Source: Methanofollis sp. (GTDB lineage: Archaea > Halobacteriota > Methanomicrobia > Methanomicrobiales > Methanofollaceae). From it: DNA of 33,910 nt. How positions within the stretch are numbered: position 1 is the first letter of the stretch; the number at the start of each line of letters is the position of its first letter. The position numbers and the translations under genes were made by a program. The stretch is from positions 2,522 through 36,431 of the forward strand of contig NZ_JAQVNX010000013.1 of the NCBI RefSeq assembly GCF_028702905.1, given 5' to 3'. Below the pieces are notes generated by a model, which ran no database searches, was not told the origin of the DNA, and saw only the letters and a list, made by a program, of their open reading frames with translations. Positions 6,626-13,731 of this stretch are shown piece after piece.

Positions 6626-8268
6626 GCGGTCACCTCCTGCAGGCGCCTCTCCAGCTCTTCGAGGGCGAAGGGTCGGCCGTCGTACTTCCCGACGACGGCG
6701 TCGGCCCTGATGCCGTGGAGGGACGCAAGACGGGCGAGCTGGCCGGTGACATTCTCCTCCACCGCGACGATCCGCCCGGCCCCGGCAAGTGCGGCCTTCA
6801 CCTGCGCCTCAGGGAAGGGCGAGAGGACGACCGGCCTGACCACCCTGAGGCCGCGGCGCCCTGCGACCTCGGTGCAGACGCCGGCCGTCGAGCCCCAGCA
6901 CAGGAGGGCGGTTTCTGCGCCGGAGTCGCCGGCGGTCGCCACGCAGGGGTAGCCTTCGAGCACCCGTGCGGCTGTCGTCCCTTTCTCCTGGAGTTTTTCT
7001 GCCATCCGCGCAATGACTGCCGCGTCTTCGGTGGTGATGCCGCGGTCGTCGTGGGCATAACTGTTCACCTTCACCATCGCTCCCGCGGTGCCGGGGAAGG
7101 CGAGGGACGAGACCCCGCCTGTCCCGGCCAGGTATCGCCTGTACTCCCCCTCCCCGTCCCAGAGGGACGGCCCCAGCACCGGCCTTTTCTCCGTCTCCCC
7201 GAAGGAGAAGATCCCCTCGCCGAGGTTCTTGTCGGTGAGGAGGACTGCCGGAGTCTGGAACCGCCAGGCAAGGTTCATCAGGGCGCCGGCCCAGTACCAT
7301 GCCTCCTCGGGCGTGCTTGGCGCGGCGACGATCCGCGGGAACTCGCCCTGCCCTGCGGAGAGGGCAAAGAGGAGGTCTCCCTGGCCTGAGTATGTCGGCA
7401 CGCCCGTGCTCGGGCCAGGCCTCTGGGCGAGGACGACGAGCACAGGTATCTCGGCCATGCCTGCCAGGGAGAAGCCCTCTGTCATGAGGCAGAACCCGCC
7501 GCCCGAGGTGCCGACAGCCACGCGCCGGCCAGCATAGGCGGCGCCGAGAGCCGTGAGCATCACTGCGATCTCGTTTTCAGGGTGGACGACGCTGATGCCG
7601 AAGCGGTCGGCAAGTCCTGCGAGAGTGTGGAGGATGCTCGACGAGGGTGTCATCGGGTAGGAGACATACCCCTCCAGGCCGGCGTCGAGGAGGCCGAGGG
7701 CGATCGCTTCGTTGCCGGTGAGGGCCGGGAGAGGTCTCTTGCCGGTCGCGGGAAGGCGCAGCACCTCCCGTGACACATCGTAGCCGCGGCGTGCGACCCG
7801 CAGGTTCGCCTCCTGCTCTTTCGGGATCGCCCGTGCAAAGACCTCTTCGACCGTTGTCCAGGGGATCCCGCAGGCCCTGCAGAAGGCCCCGATGATCGCG
7901 GAGTTCCGGGTGATCGGCGGGGCCCTTTCCTCTGTCACGATGGCGTCGAGGTCCACGCCGATCCCGTCGCCCTTCACGACGCCCGCGTCATGGATGACCT
8001 CGCCGCCCTCCCTGAGCCGGTCTGCATGGCGCCGCACCGTTTCCTGGTCCATTGCAAGGATGAGATCGACTTTCTCCCTGTGGCAGTGGACCTCTTCCTC
8101 CGCCGCCCTGATGACCGCAAAATTATGCCCCCCCTTGATGAGAGAGGGGTAGTCGTAGTACATGTACGCCCGCAACCCGCATGCCGAGAGGATCCGGACG
8201 ACGACCGAACCCGCGATATTGATCCCTTCCCCTGCCTTTCCACCGATGAGTATGGAGATCTCCTGCAT
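6622..8268 (-). CDS. 2-oxoacid:ferredoxin oxidoreductase, fused gamma-alpha subunit
   Basis: Partner of the beta subunit. Of the 548 residues, about 1-180 are the gamma domain (ILIGGKAGEGI at the N-terminus, YYDYPSLIKGGHN) and about 190-548 the alpha domain (GNEAIALG, YPMTPSSSI, HPENEIAV, TSGGGFCLMTEG, QRPGPSTGVPT, then the C-terminal transketolase-like domain). The gamma-alpha fusion with a separate beta is typical of the compact KorAB-like or halobacterial-type enzymes. I chose the ATG at 8268 over the longer frame to 8328 because the gamma-domain signature begins there and a TATA box (8302-8309) would place transcription start around 8280, inside the longer frame. GGTGGGG may serve as ribosome site. 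The gene is divergent from the lipoprotein gene. Confidence 0.92.
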   Translation of the reverse strand: MQEISILIGGKAGEGINIAGSVVVRILSACGLRAYMYYDYPSLIKGGHNFAVIRAAEEEVHCHREKVDLILAMDQETVRRHADRLREGGEVIHDAGVVKGDGIGVDLDAIVTEERAPPITRNSAIIGAFCRACGIPWTTVEEVFARAIPKEQEANLRVARRGYDVSREVLRLPATGKRPLPALTGNEAIALGLLDAGLEGYVSYPMTPSSSILHTLAGLADRFGISVVHPENEIAVMLTALGAAYAGRRVAVGTSGGGFCLMTEGFSLAGMAEIPVLVVLAQRPGPSTGVPTYSGQGDLLFALSAGQGEFPRIVAAPSTPEEAWYWAGALMNLAWRFQTPAVLLTDKNLGEGIFSFGETEKRPVLGPSLWDGEGEYRRYLAGTGGVSSLAFPGTAGAMVKVNSYAHDDRGITTEDAAVIARMAEKLQEKGTTAARVLEGYPCVATAGDSGAETALLCWGSTAGVCTEVAGRRGLRVVRPVVLSPFPEAQVKAALAGAGRIVAVEENVTGQLARLASLHGIRADAVVGKYDGRPFALEELERRLQEVTA

Positions 8269-8301
8269 CTTCAGCCCCACCCGGAGAGGTGAAGAGTTCC
8301 A

Positions 8302-8309
8302 GATATAGT
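8302..8309 (-). promoter_or_regulatory. TATA box of the oxoacid oxidoreductase operon
   Basis: Minus strand AAACTATATCTG, centred 37-38 bp before the ATG at 8268. It resembles the ferritin promoter (AACTATATAT) in sequence and spacing. Confidence 0.55.
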
Positions 8310-8360
8310 TTTGCCCGTTCTGGCACAATGCTCAAATAGAGGAAATTCAAAGATGAAAGC

Positions 8361-8858
8361 ATGAAACGCGTTGCTCTTATGCTTGTTCTGGCAGTACTGG
8401 CAGTTTTTGCCCTCTCTGCCGGATGCACCGGATCGTCGCCCGCGGCGACCCCGACCCCGACCGCCACACCTGCGACGACCGTGCCCGTGACGACTCAGAC
8501 GGTCTCCCTCGAACCGTCTGGAACCGATGTCATCCCTGCCAACTACTTTGTCAAAGCCGAGGCGGCGAAGGACCCGATCTACCGCGGCATCACCGTTACG
8601 TTCAGCGGCGGCCTCGGCCAGGAGAATGTGAAGGAGTTCACCGCCACCGTCACCCGCTCTGACGGCAAGACGGAGACGAAGTCCCTCACCAAGCCCTCGG
8701 GCCGCTCCCTCTCCAGGGGGCAGAGCCTTGAGTTTAACGGAACGGCCGGCGACGACCGCGTCCAGGTCTGGGTCGTGATGGACCGGCCGCTGGGCACGGA
8801 CGCACAGACGAAGTTCAAGATCTGGGACAATGTCCTCGGTGCCAAGGGGACGAAGTAA
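8361..8858 (+). CDS. Secreted lipoprotein, function unknown
   Basis: A 165-residue exported protein. Residues 1-21 are a lipoprotein signal peptide with lipobox LSAGC and lipid-accepting C22, followed by a Thr/Pro-rich linker (about 24-45: PTPTATPATT) that would hold the folded part off the membrane. Residues about 55-160 form a beta-rich domain (YRGITVTFSGG, KEFTATVTRSDGK, DRVQVWVVMDR), probably immunoglobulin-like. Such lipoproteins are frequent in Methanomicrobiales, and I know no defined function. It is divergent from the oxoacid oxidoreductase genes (92 bp apart) and convergent with arfC, only 6 bp between stops. T-rich runs at 8859-8876 may end both transcripts. Confidence 0.8.
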   Translation: MKRVALMLVLAVLAVFALSAGCTGSSPAATPTPTATPATTVPVTTQTVSLEPSGTDVIPANYFVKAEAAKDPIYRGITVTFSGGLGQENVKEFTATVTRSDGKTETKSLTKPSGRSLSRGQSLEFNGTAGDDRVQVWVVMDRPLGTDAQTKFKIWDNVLGAKGTK

Positions 8859-8864
8859 TCCTTT

Positions 8865-9548
8865 TCACTCCTTTTTTCTGACCGTCCACCTGAGCAGGAC
8901 GCCGTCGTCGATCTTTTCGACACCCACAAGTTCAAGGCGCGGAAACGCGTCCTCCGCGACAAAGCCCTCCCCGTCCGCAGGTGTCGGTGCGTCCCTGCCG
9001 CCGATGACGACCGATCCGACATAGGTGATGAGTTCGTCGACAAGGCCTGCCCTGAAGAGCCCCCAGATGAGTGTCCCCCCTCCCTCGACCATCAACCGAC
9101 CGATGCCGAGGGCGCCGAGTTCGTCCATGAGTCTCCCGAGGTCGACCCACTCCTCCCCTGCGACGATCACCTCTGCCTTCTCCCTGAGGGTGCTGACTCT
9201 GTCTGCGGGTGCGGACGCAGAGACCGCAATGATCCTCAGCCCCTCTCCCTTCATGAGGATGTCGGCGTCAGGCGGCGTCCGTGCCGCCGAGTCGACGATG
9301 ATCCGCACCGGGTGTTCATCACGCCCTCCCTCTCTGCGCGCGGCCCTCAGGTCTGCAGACTTGACTGTGAGGGATGGGTTGTCAGAGAGGATGGTGCCGA
9401 TTCCCACCATGATGCCGTCGGCGACGGCCTTGAGTCGGTCGACACGCTGAAAATCGTCTGTTCCTGAAATCTTCACCTGGCGCCGCTCTCGTGTCGAGAT
9501 CTTCCCGTCGGCGCTCATTGCAAGGTTGACAAAGACATACGGACGCAT
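8865..9548 (-). CDS. arfC: 2,5-diamino-6-(ribosylamino)pyrimidinone 5'-phosphate reductase
   Basis: NADPH-dependent reductase of archaeal riboflavin/F420-precursor synthesis: it reduces the ribosyl side chain of the diaminopyrimidine to ribityl. The 227 residues match the RibD C-terminal/dihydrofolate-reductase-like family: YVFVNLAMSADGKIS at the N-terminus, DGIMVGIGTILSDNPSLTV (cofactor and substrate loop), PVRIIVDS, and LMVEGGGTLIWGLFRAGLVDEL. Methanogens need this pathway for F420 and FAD. The deaminase half found in bacterial RibD is absent, as in archaea. A TATA box at 9572-9579 sits about 25 bp from the ATG, so the mRNA is probably leaderless. No other riboflavin gene is in the window. 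Confidence 0.93.
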   Translation of the reverse strand: MRPYVFVNLAMSADGKISTRERRQVKISGTDDFQRVDRLKAVADGIMVGIGTILSDNPSLTVKSADLRAARREGGRDEHPVRIIVDSAARTPPDADILMKGEGLRIIAVSASAPADRVSTLREKAEVIVAGEEWVDLGRLMDELGALGIGRLMVEGGGTLIWGLFRAGLVDELITYVGSVVIGGRDAPTPADGEGFVAEDAFPRLELVGVEKIDDGVLLRWTVRKKE

Positions 9549-9571
9549 GTTCTGAGGTTTTGATCCGCTCT

Positions 9572-9579
9572 GATTTATT
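9572..9579 (-). promoter_or_regulatory. TATA box of arfC (leaderless)
   Basis: Minus strand CAATAAATCA, centred about 27 bp before the arfC ATG at 9548, leaving no room for a 5' leader. Confidence 0.5.
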
Positions 9580-9630
9580 GTGCGCGTTTTCTTATTTCAA
9601 CGCCGTTATTTTTTGAAATAAAAAGAAGGC

Positions 9631-9640
9631 AATATATAAT
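9631..9640 (+). promoter_or_regulatory. TATA box of the histidine kinase operon
   Basis: AATATATAAT preceded by A-rich bases (AAATAAAAAGAAGG, a plausible BRE region). Its centre lies 23-32 bp before the candidate starts at 9659, 9665 and 9668, so the transcript is leaderless or nearly so. Confidence 0.6.
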
Positions 9641-9658
9641 CGTTGGATTCACATTTCT

Positions 9659-11098
9659 GTGCGCATGATGTCGAGGGATTGGAATGCCCCCATGATCTCC
9701 CCCTGGGACCTGAGGCGGTGGCTGTACCTGATCGGGATCAACGGTCCGCTCTTCGGCCTTCTCTTCCTTATCGTCCTCTATTCCCTCATGCACACTGCGG
9801 GGTTCGCCATATCCTATCTCTACTATATCCCCCTCGTGGTCGTGGCAACCTGGTACTCGAACAGGTCGATATGGACGGCCGCGGCACTCTCCTCCGGGTA
9901 CACGGCAGTGACACTCTTCCTCGCCTTCGGCGGCTATGCCGTTGACCCGGTCATTCTCTTTCTCTTCACCATGCTCTATCTCTGGGGGATGACGGCTGTC
10001 ACCCTCTTTGGCGCCGGGTCAGGCAGAATTCCAGGCTCGATCCTGAAAAAAGGCCCTTCCTTTTTTTTCGACGCAAAAAGCCTCCAGATCACCCGGGCCG
10101 ATCCCGCCCTCGCCGGGATCCTGGGTCTGTCGGTTCACGAGATTTCAGGCATGCCCCTTGCCTCGGTCTGGGAAGATCACACTGATCTGAAGACCTTCTG
10201 CGGGGTGCTGGAGAGGGGGGCCGCGGTTCTCCACTACGAGACCTTTTTCCATGATCCTTCGGGACGACCGGTGCCTGTGCTTCTCTCCTGCGTTCCCGGC
10301 ATGCCCGAGCACCGGTGTTCGGTCCTTGATGTCGCCTCCCTGAAGGCGTTCAGGGATGCACGTTCGGCCGGGGAGGCCGCGGTCAGGATGTGTGCCGCAG
10401 AGGCCGAAAGGCGGCAGGACTTTATCACCACGGCGGCCCACGAACTCAGGACTCCTCTCCAACCGGTCTTCGGCTACCTCTATCTCCTCCTTGAGGATAG
10501 GCAGAAGTACGGTCTCGATGACGAGGTCTGCCGTATTCTCGGGATCTGTATGGAGAATATCAGCCGCGAGAAGAATGCCGTGAACAGGATGCTGGAACTG
10601 AGCCTTCTTGAGGGGGGGAAAGTATGGTGCGACCGTGCCCCTGTCGACCTTGCGGGTATTGTCGGCGAGGTGCTCGCCTGTCATGACTCTGGCGACGATG
10701 TGTCGATAACCCTCAGGATCCCGGAAAATACGGTGATCGATGTGGACCATGACCAGTTCTTCATCGTTCTTGAGAGCCTCATCACCAATGCCGTCCGGTA
10801 CAGCGAACCCCCGAAAGTCGTCGAGATCTCGTACGCCGAGGACGGGGCCGCCCGGTACGTCATGGTGAAGGACAATGGCATCGGGATCGAGCCCGGGAAG
10901 ATCAGGACAATCTTTGAACCATTTTATCTTGCCGACGGGGAGAGGACGACTCGCACCTTCAACAGGATGGGGCTCGGTCTTTCCATCGCCGAGAGATATG
11001 CCCGCCTGAATGGGGGAGAGATCCGGGTCGAGAGCGTGCCTGGTGAGGGAAGCACATTTACGATCGTCCTGTGGCAGGGATGCGATCATGGGGCGTAG
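9659..11098 (+). CDS. Membrane sensor histidine kinase
   Basis: A 479-residue sensor kinase. Residues about 20-120 hold four hydrophobic helices (LYLIGINGPLFGLLFLIVLY; SYLYYIPLVVVATWY; AALSSGYTAVTLFLAF; VILFLFTMLYLWGMTAV), a compact membrane sensor like those called MASE- or MHYT-free 4TM inputs. Residues about 135-235 look like a PAS domain (DPALAGILGLSVHEISGMP). The HisKA box is AAHELRTPLQP with phospho-acceptor H261. The ATPase domain follows: N box ESLITNAVRYS, G1 VKDNGIGI, G2 MGLGLSIAERYARLNGG. GTG 9659, ATG 9665 and ATG 9668 are all possible starts and the promoter does not separate them. The stop overlaps the response regulator start by 11 bp, so the pair is coupled. The signal sensed is unknown. 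Confidence 0.93.
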   Translation: MRMMSRDWNAPMISPWDLRRWLYLIGINGPLFGLLFLIVLYSLMHTAGFAISYLYYIPLVVVATWYSNRSIWTAAALSSGYTAVTLFLAFGGYAVDPVILFLFTMLYLWGMTAVTLFGAGSGRIPGSILKKGPSFFFDAKSLQITRADPALAGILGLSVHEISGMPLASVWEDHTDLKTFCGVLERGAAVLHYETFFHDPSGRPVPVLLSCVPGMPEHRCSVLDVASLKAFRDARSAGEAAVRMCAAEAERRQDFITTAAHELRTPLQPVFGYLYLLLEDRQKYGLDDEVCRILGICMENISREKNAVNRMLELSLLEGGKVWCDRAPVDLAGIVGEVLACHDSGDDVSITLRIPENTVIDVDHDQFFIVLESLITNAVRYSEPPKVVEISYAEDGAARYVMVKDNGIGIEPGKIRTIFEPFYLADGERTTRTFNRMGLGLSIAERYARLNGGEIRVESVPGEGSTFTIVLWQGCDHGA

Positions 11099-11453
11099 GA
11101 TCCTGGTCGTCGACGACGACCGTCCCACCCTTGAGATGGTCTCGCTCCTCCTTGAGCGAGGCGGGTACGAACCGGTCGTCTCAGGGAATGCTGCAGAAGC
11201 CCTCGGGATCGCCCGTGTTTCCAGGCCTGACCTGATCCTCCTCGACGTGCTGATGGAACCTCTCAACGGATGGGAGTTCCTCGACGCACTCCTGGCCGAT
11301 CCCGCCCTCTCATCCCTTCCGGTGATGCTCTTCACCGCCTGCCCCCTCCTCAAGGGGGAGCGCGAGAAATATCGCGGACATGTCATGAAGGTTCTCCAGA
11401 AGCCCGTGTACCCGCCTGAGTTGATGAGTGCTCTGGACAGGTTTTTTGCCTGA
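11088..11453 (+). CDS. Receiver-only response regulator
   Basis: A 121-residue CheY-like receiver domain without output domain. Acidic pocket D9-D11 (LVVDDD), phospho-acceptor D53 (LILLDVLM), conserved T83 (MLFTA) and K105 (QKP) are all present. It is fed by the kinase encoded directly upstream, which it overlaps by 11 bp. ATG 11088 is preferred to the earlier frame start because the receiver fold begins immediately. Stand-alone receivers in methanogens usually act through protein contact or in phosphorelays rather than on DNA; its target is not visible here. A hairpin with T-run follows. Confidence 0.93.
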   Translation: MGRRILVVDDDRPTLEMVSLLLERGGYEPVVSGNAAEALGIARVSRPDLILLDVLMEPLNGWEFLDALLADPALSSLPVMLFTACPLLKGEREKYRGHVMKVLQKPVYPPELMSALDRFFA

Positions 11454-11476
11454 AGTGTGTTAGCACCTCATTTAAG

Positions 11477-11502
11477 GTTACGAAAAGCGTTTTTTCCGTA
11501 AC
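11477..11502 (+). terminator. Hairpin with T-run after the two-component operon
   Basis: GTTACG (11477-11482) pairs with CGTAAC (11497-11502); inside, AAAA can pair with a run of six T. Located 24 bp after the response regulator stop. Confidence 0.55.
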
Positions 11503-11537
11503 ATCCTGCCCCCGATCTACGAACCGCGAGATCCTTA

Positions 11538-11545
11538 TTTATATT
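11538..11545 (+). promoter_or_regulatory. Orphan TATA box
   Basis: TTTATATT in an AT-rich patch. Transcription would start near 11566 and run into the palindromic element and ORF remnant; no intact protein gene follows, so the product could be a non-coding RNA or the message of a decayed gene. Confidence 0.4.
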
Positions 11546-11629
11546 CAAACTGTCTTTTCCAGATCGTCAAGGGGGTGACGGGTCGCGGTGCTGTCATGGG
11601 GTGATGTCGTCGTCCGCATGCTCTCTGAT

Positions 11630-11690
11630 GAATCGCTCATGAAACGAAGTTTCAGGCGGTTCTATGAAAAATATCGGGGGTGTTTTTCAT
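11630..11690 (+). repeat. Palindromic element, copy A
   Basis: Shares GAATCGCTCAT and ACGAAGTTTCAGGCGGTT with copy B at 27275-27330; copy A has an extra GAA between the two blocks. Copy A forms two hairpins: TGAAAC-GAA-GTTTCA, and ATGAAAAA pairing with TTTTTCAT. The right-hand hairpin is kept in copy B with different bases, so structure rather than sequence seems conserved. Confidence 0.6.
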
Positions 11691-11725
11691 GGTAATCTTT
11701 GTTGTGAAAACAGGAGAGATAGAAG

Positions 11726-11885
11726 ATGAAATCTGTGCTCTGTACTGCCCTGGTGCTCCGCTCCCTGCGGCCCCTATCAGGAGTAGAGCGCCTGGGGGGC
11801 GATGGGCGACCCGCTCATCTGTCCATTTCCATGGAAGGACTGGGCGACCTATATCGTCTATACCGTGAACAGCAATGCTGATTGA
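11726..11885 (+). pseudogene. Possible remnant of a small secreted-protein gene (frameshifted)
   Basis: An AGGAGAG Shine-Dalgarno lies about seven bases before ATG 11726. That frame (51 codons, stop 11879-11881) starts like a signal peptide, MKSVLCTALVL, but then loses coding character. In the frame ending with TGA at 11883-11885 the text WGAMGDPLICPFPWKDWATYIVYTVN has G/C-rich third positions and reads like a real protein C-terminus, and a third frame bridges them. Two frameshifts in a small exported protein would explain this. I do not recognise the family. Alternatively only the 51-codon ORF is real, or none. Confidence 0.25.
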
Positions 11886-12035
11886 ACTCTGTGCGGCCGG
11901 GTGAGGTCTTCCCGGCCATCTTCTCTTTTCTGGTGGATGCGCGGGGGTGCCGCCCCAATGGTAGGTGCTTCCTCCTTTCCTGCCCGGGATCCGAGAGTTC
12001 TTATCGCTCGGTCGCACACCTGATACAAACGGGAT

Positions 12036-12692
12036 ATGTCGATGGATTTCAGTGCACTGTTCATGGATGCCGCGGCGTACACACAGGGTGCGTTCTGGGG
12101 CCGGTGGAAGGATGCGCTCGCGTTGCTGGTCAGTCTTGTCCTCTTCCCCGTCTTCTTCGGGCATATCACGCGGATACTGCGCGGGGAGGAGCCTGCACCG
12201 CCGGTGGAGTGGTCGTTGCGGTCGTGTGTGGACGGGATAAAGCTCCTCGTGATCTGGTTCGTCTACACCACCCCGGCGTTTGTGGCCGGCATTCTGCTCT
12301 TCGGGTACGTCGCCGTCGTGTACGAGATTGAGGGCGTGAATGCGATCGAACCGGTCCTTCCCGAGATCATCGGTGGTTTTCTTGTCGTCTTCGTCGTCTA
12401 TCTCTTCACGGCCCTGATGGCAAACCTTGCAGGGGTCAGGTTTGCACGGGAGCGGAGATTTTTTGCCGCATTTTCCGTGAGGAAGATCTGGGGGCTGATC
12501 GATCGCCTCGGCTTCTGGGACTATGTCATTGCGGTGGTGCTCATCTCGGCCTTTATGAACGCGATCGTTGCCGTCATCGCGCTCATCCCCCAGGACGCTG
12601 TCGTGTTCGTCCTTGAAGTGCTGGCTTTCATCCCTCTGTTCATCTTTCAGGCGCGGTATTTTTCCCGCATCTATGACCTGGCGACGGAGTGA
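12036..12692 (+). CDS. DUF4013-like integral membrane protein
   Basis: A 218-residue membrane protein with about six hydrophobic segments: ALALLVSLVLFPVFF, LLVIWFVYTTPAFVAGILLFGYVAVV, IIGGFLVVFVVYLFTALMA, DYVIAVVLISAFMNAIVAVIALI and VFVLEVLAFIPLFIFQARYF. The start (ALFMDAAAYTQGAFWGRWKD) and the conserved GI/P segments resemble the DUF4013 family of archaeal membrane proteins, function unknown. An in-frame ATG two codons on (12042) is equally possible as start; GGGAT lies close upstream of the first. It ends 69 bp before the next gene, which has its own promoter. A transport or stress role is not supported by any motif. Confidence 0.75.
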   Translation: MSMDFSALFMDAAAYTQGAFWGRWKDALALLVSLVLFPVFFGHITRILRGEEPAPPVEWSLRSCVDGIKLLVIWFVYTTPAFVAGILLFGYVAVVYEIEGVNAIEPVLPEIIGGFLVVFVVYLFTALMANLAGVRFARERRFFAAFSVRKIWGLIDRLGFWDYVIAVVLISAFMNAIVAVIALIPQDAVVFVLEVLAFIPLFIFQARYFSRIYDLATE

Positions 12693-12719
12693 GGGGGCCC
12701 CTCCCTCCTCCATGTCAAG

Positions 12720-12727
12720 TTATATTA
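12720..12727 (+). promoter_or_regulatory. TATA box of the DUF2178/XRE operon
   Basis: TTATATTA, centred about 38 bp before ATG 12762; predicted short leader of around 14 nt. Confidence 0.5.
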
Positions 12728-12761
12728 ACATGGGTCGCGAACACATGTACTTACACAGTCC

Positions 12762-13166
12762 ATGGATCGAAGCCGTTTTTTCCTCTGTATTGCGCTGATC
12801 GCCCTTGCAGAGGCGGCTGTCTTCGGGGTAGCCCTGGTTGCTGGCTATGACAACCTTGCCGAGTTATCCTTCTATGTCGCCCTCCTCCTGATGTTTGTCT
12901 GTCGGCAGCGGGTGAAAGGCGTGCTCTGGGACGAGCGCCTGGCGAGACTCGACGAGCAGGTGGCCCTGAAGACCCTGCGGGTCGCCCTGTTTTTGATGCT
13001 CTTTTTCGGGGCAGGTTTTGTGGTCTCCGGTCTCCTGCTTCAGCTGGAGCAGGCCGTCAATGACGGGTTCTTCCTGCTCTCCCTCTCGGGCGGGATCATC
13101 CTTCTGTACCTGATCTTCTGGATCCTGGCGATGAAACCGTACTGGAGCGAGGGTGAGGATGAATAA
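12762..13166 (+). CDS. DUF2178-like small membrane protein
   Basis: A 134-residue protein with four predicted membrane helices in two pairs (LCIALIALAEAAVFGVALVAG, LSFYVALLLMFVC; VALFLMLFFGAGFVVSGLLL, FFLLSLSGGIILLYLIFWILA) joined by a charged cytosolic loop (RQRVKGVLWDERLARLDEQ). The pattern, and an immediately following XRE regulator, match the DUF2178-type membrane protein plus HTH pairs common in archaea and bacteria. The WDER and DE motifs in the loop are typical. The stop overlaps the regulator gene by 8 bp. The membrane protein may sense the envelope state and influence the regulator, or be its target; this is inference from pairing only. Confidence 0.72.
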   Translation: MDRSRFFLCIALIALAEAAVFGVALVAGYDNLAELSFYVALLLMFVCRQRVKGVLWDERLARLDEQVALKTLRVALFLMLFFGAGFVVSGLLLQLEQAVNDGFFLLSLSGGIILLYLIFWILAMKPYWSEGEDE

Positions 13167-13365
13167 CCGGGTCAAGGTTTTCAGGGCGATGCACGACCTC
13201 ACCCAGGAGCAGCTAGCCCTGGAGCTGGGGGTGACGAGGCAGACGATCATCGCCATCGAGAAGAAAAAGTACGACCCCTCCCTTGACCTCGCCTTCAAGA
13301 TCGCCCGTTATTTTGGTGTCACCATCGAGGATGTCTTCAGCCCTGACACTGTCGCCGGGGACTGA
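13159..13365 (+). CDS. XRE-family HTH transcriptional regulator
   Basis: A 68-residue DNA-binding protein consisting almost wholly of an XRE/Cro helix-turn-helix: LTQEQLALELGVTRQTIIAIEKKKYDPSLDLAFKIARYFGVTIEDVF, with recognition helix TRQTIIAIE. It resembles the YozG/MJ0272-type minimal regulators. ATG 13159 overlaps the stop of the upstream membrane gene by 8 bp; a GTG at 13153 is in frame but begins inside the SD-like GGGTGAGG. It is probably an autoregulator of the two-gene operon, as in other DUF2178/XRE pairs. A T-rich stretch at 13400-13418 likely ends the transcript. Confidence 0.9.
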   Translation: MNNRVKVFRAMHDLTQEQLALELGVTRQTIIAIEKKKYDPSLDLAFKIARYFGVTIEDVFSPDTVAGD

Positions 13366-13585
13366 GGAGCATCCGGTTCCGGCGGTGTCGGTCCGTCTTT
13401 TTTTGAAAATTTTTGCTCTGAAACATTTGCCTGCTCAGAGAGTCTTTGGTTCTCTGTCTTCTCATGCTCGCTATCGTTCGCACCTCGAAGAGTCCGGTCC
13501 ATTGTATATCCGCGGCCTGACAGGGAACGGGGTCGTTTCGAAACAAAAAAAAGCGATAAAAAAAGTCATGCGCCGAAAAACCGGG

Positions 13586-13640
13586 CCGCCCGATCGCCAC
13601 GCAAGTGAAGTGGTGATGTGCGTGCGGTGCGGTCGGGCGG
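13586..13640. ncRNA. Large imperfect stem-loop, possible structured RNA
   Basis: CCGCCCGA (13586-13593) pairs perfectly with TCGGGCGG (13633-13640), and nested within it CACGCA (13598-13603) pairs with TGCGTG (13619-13624), leaving an asymmetric internal loop and a 15-nt apical loop. Two nested perfect stems in a non-coding stretch suggest a folded RNA or complex terminator. Strand and promoter are not evident; poly-A tracts (13550-13562) lie just upstream on the plus strand. Confidence 0.3.
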
Positions 13641-13665
13641 AAATCCATCTCTGGTGATGACGGAC

Positions 13666-13688
13666 CAGGCGGTCCCCACGACCGCCTG
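13666..13688. terminator. Perfect 9-bp hairpin
   Basis: CAGGCGGTC, loop CCCAC, GACCGCCTG. Lies 25 bp after the large stem-loop and directly before the 3' hairpin of the Yip1-like gene. No T-run follows on either strand, so the role as terminator is uncertain. Confidence 0.4.
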
Positions 13689-13731
13689 ATCTGAGGTGTG
13701 TGCAGGGAGGTGCTCTCTCCCGGCCTCAGAT
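13689..13731 (-). terminator. Hairpin overlapping the Yip1-like stop codon
   Basis: ATCTGAGG (13689-13696) pairs with CCTCAGAT (13724-13731), and nested GGGAG pairs with CTCCC. The outer arm contains the TGA stop of the minus-strand gene at 13726-13728, so the mRNA would end in a folded structure. Confidence 0.4.

Larger units (their letters stand above)
11454..12035. other. 582-bp region without an intact gene: orphan promoter, palindromic element, ORF remnant
   Basis: After the terminator hairpin come a TATA-like box with no intact gene behind it, copy A of a two-copy palindromic element (11630-11690), and an ORF of 51 codons with a good Shine-Dalgarno but broken frames (listed separately). 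From 11886 to 12035 I see only the upstream region of the DUF4013 gene, with a weak AT box near 12000. Confidence 0.6.
13366..13725. other. 360-bp gene-free convergent region rich in hairpins
   Basis: Lies between the XRE gene (plus) and the Yip1-like gene (minus). It begins with a T-rich stretch (13400-13418), then AT-rich sequence without a credible ORF, then three hairpins in a row (13586-13731, listed separately). Short ORFs here lack start signals and codon bias. Confidence 0.65.

Noticed and set aside
5099-6952. 617-codon plus-strand open frame across ferritin and the oxidoreductase beta gene
   Set aside because: Spans two well-supported minus-strand genes and has no domain or ribosome site; shadow frame.
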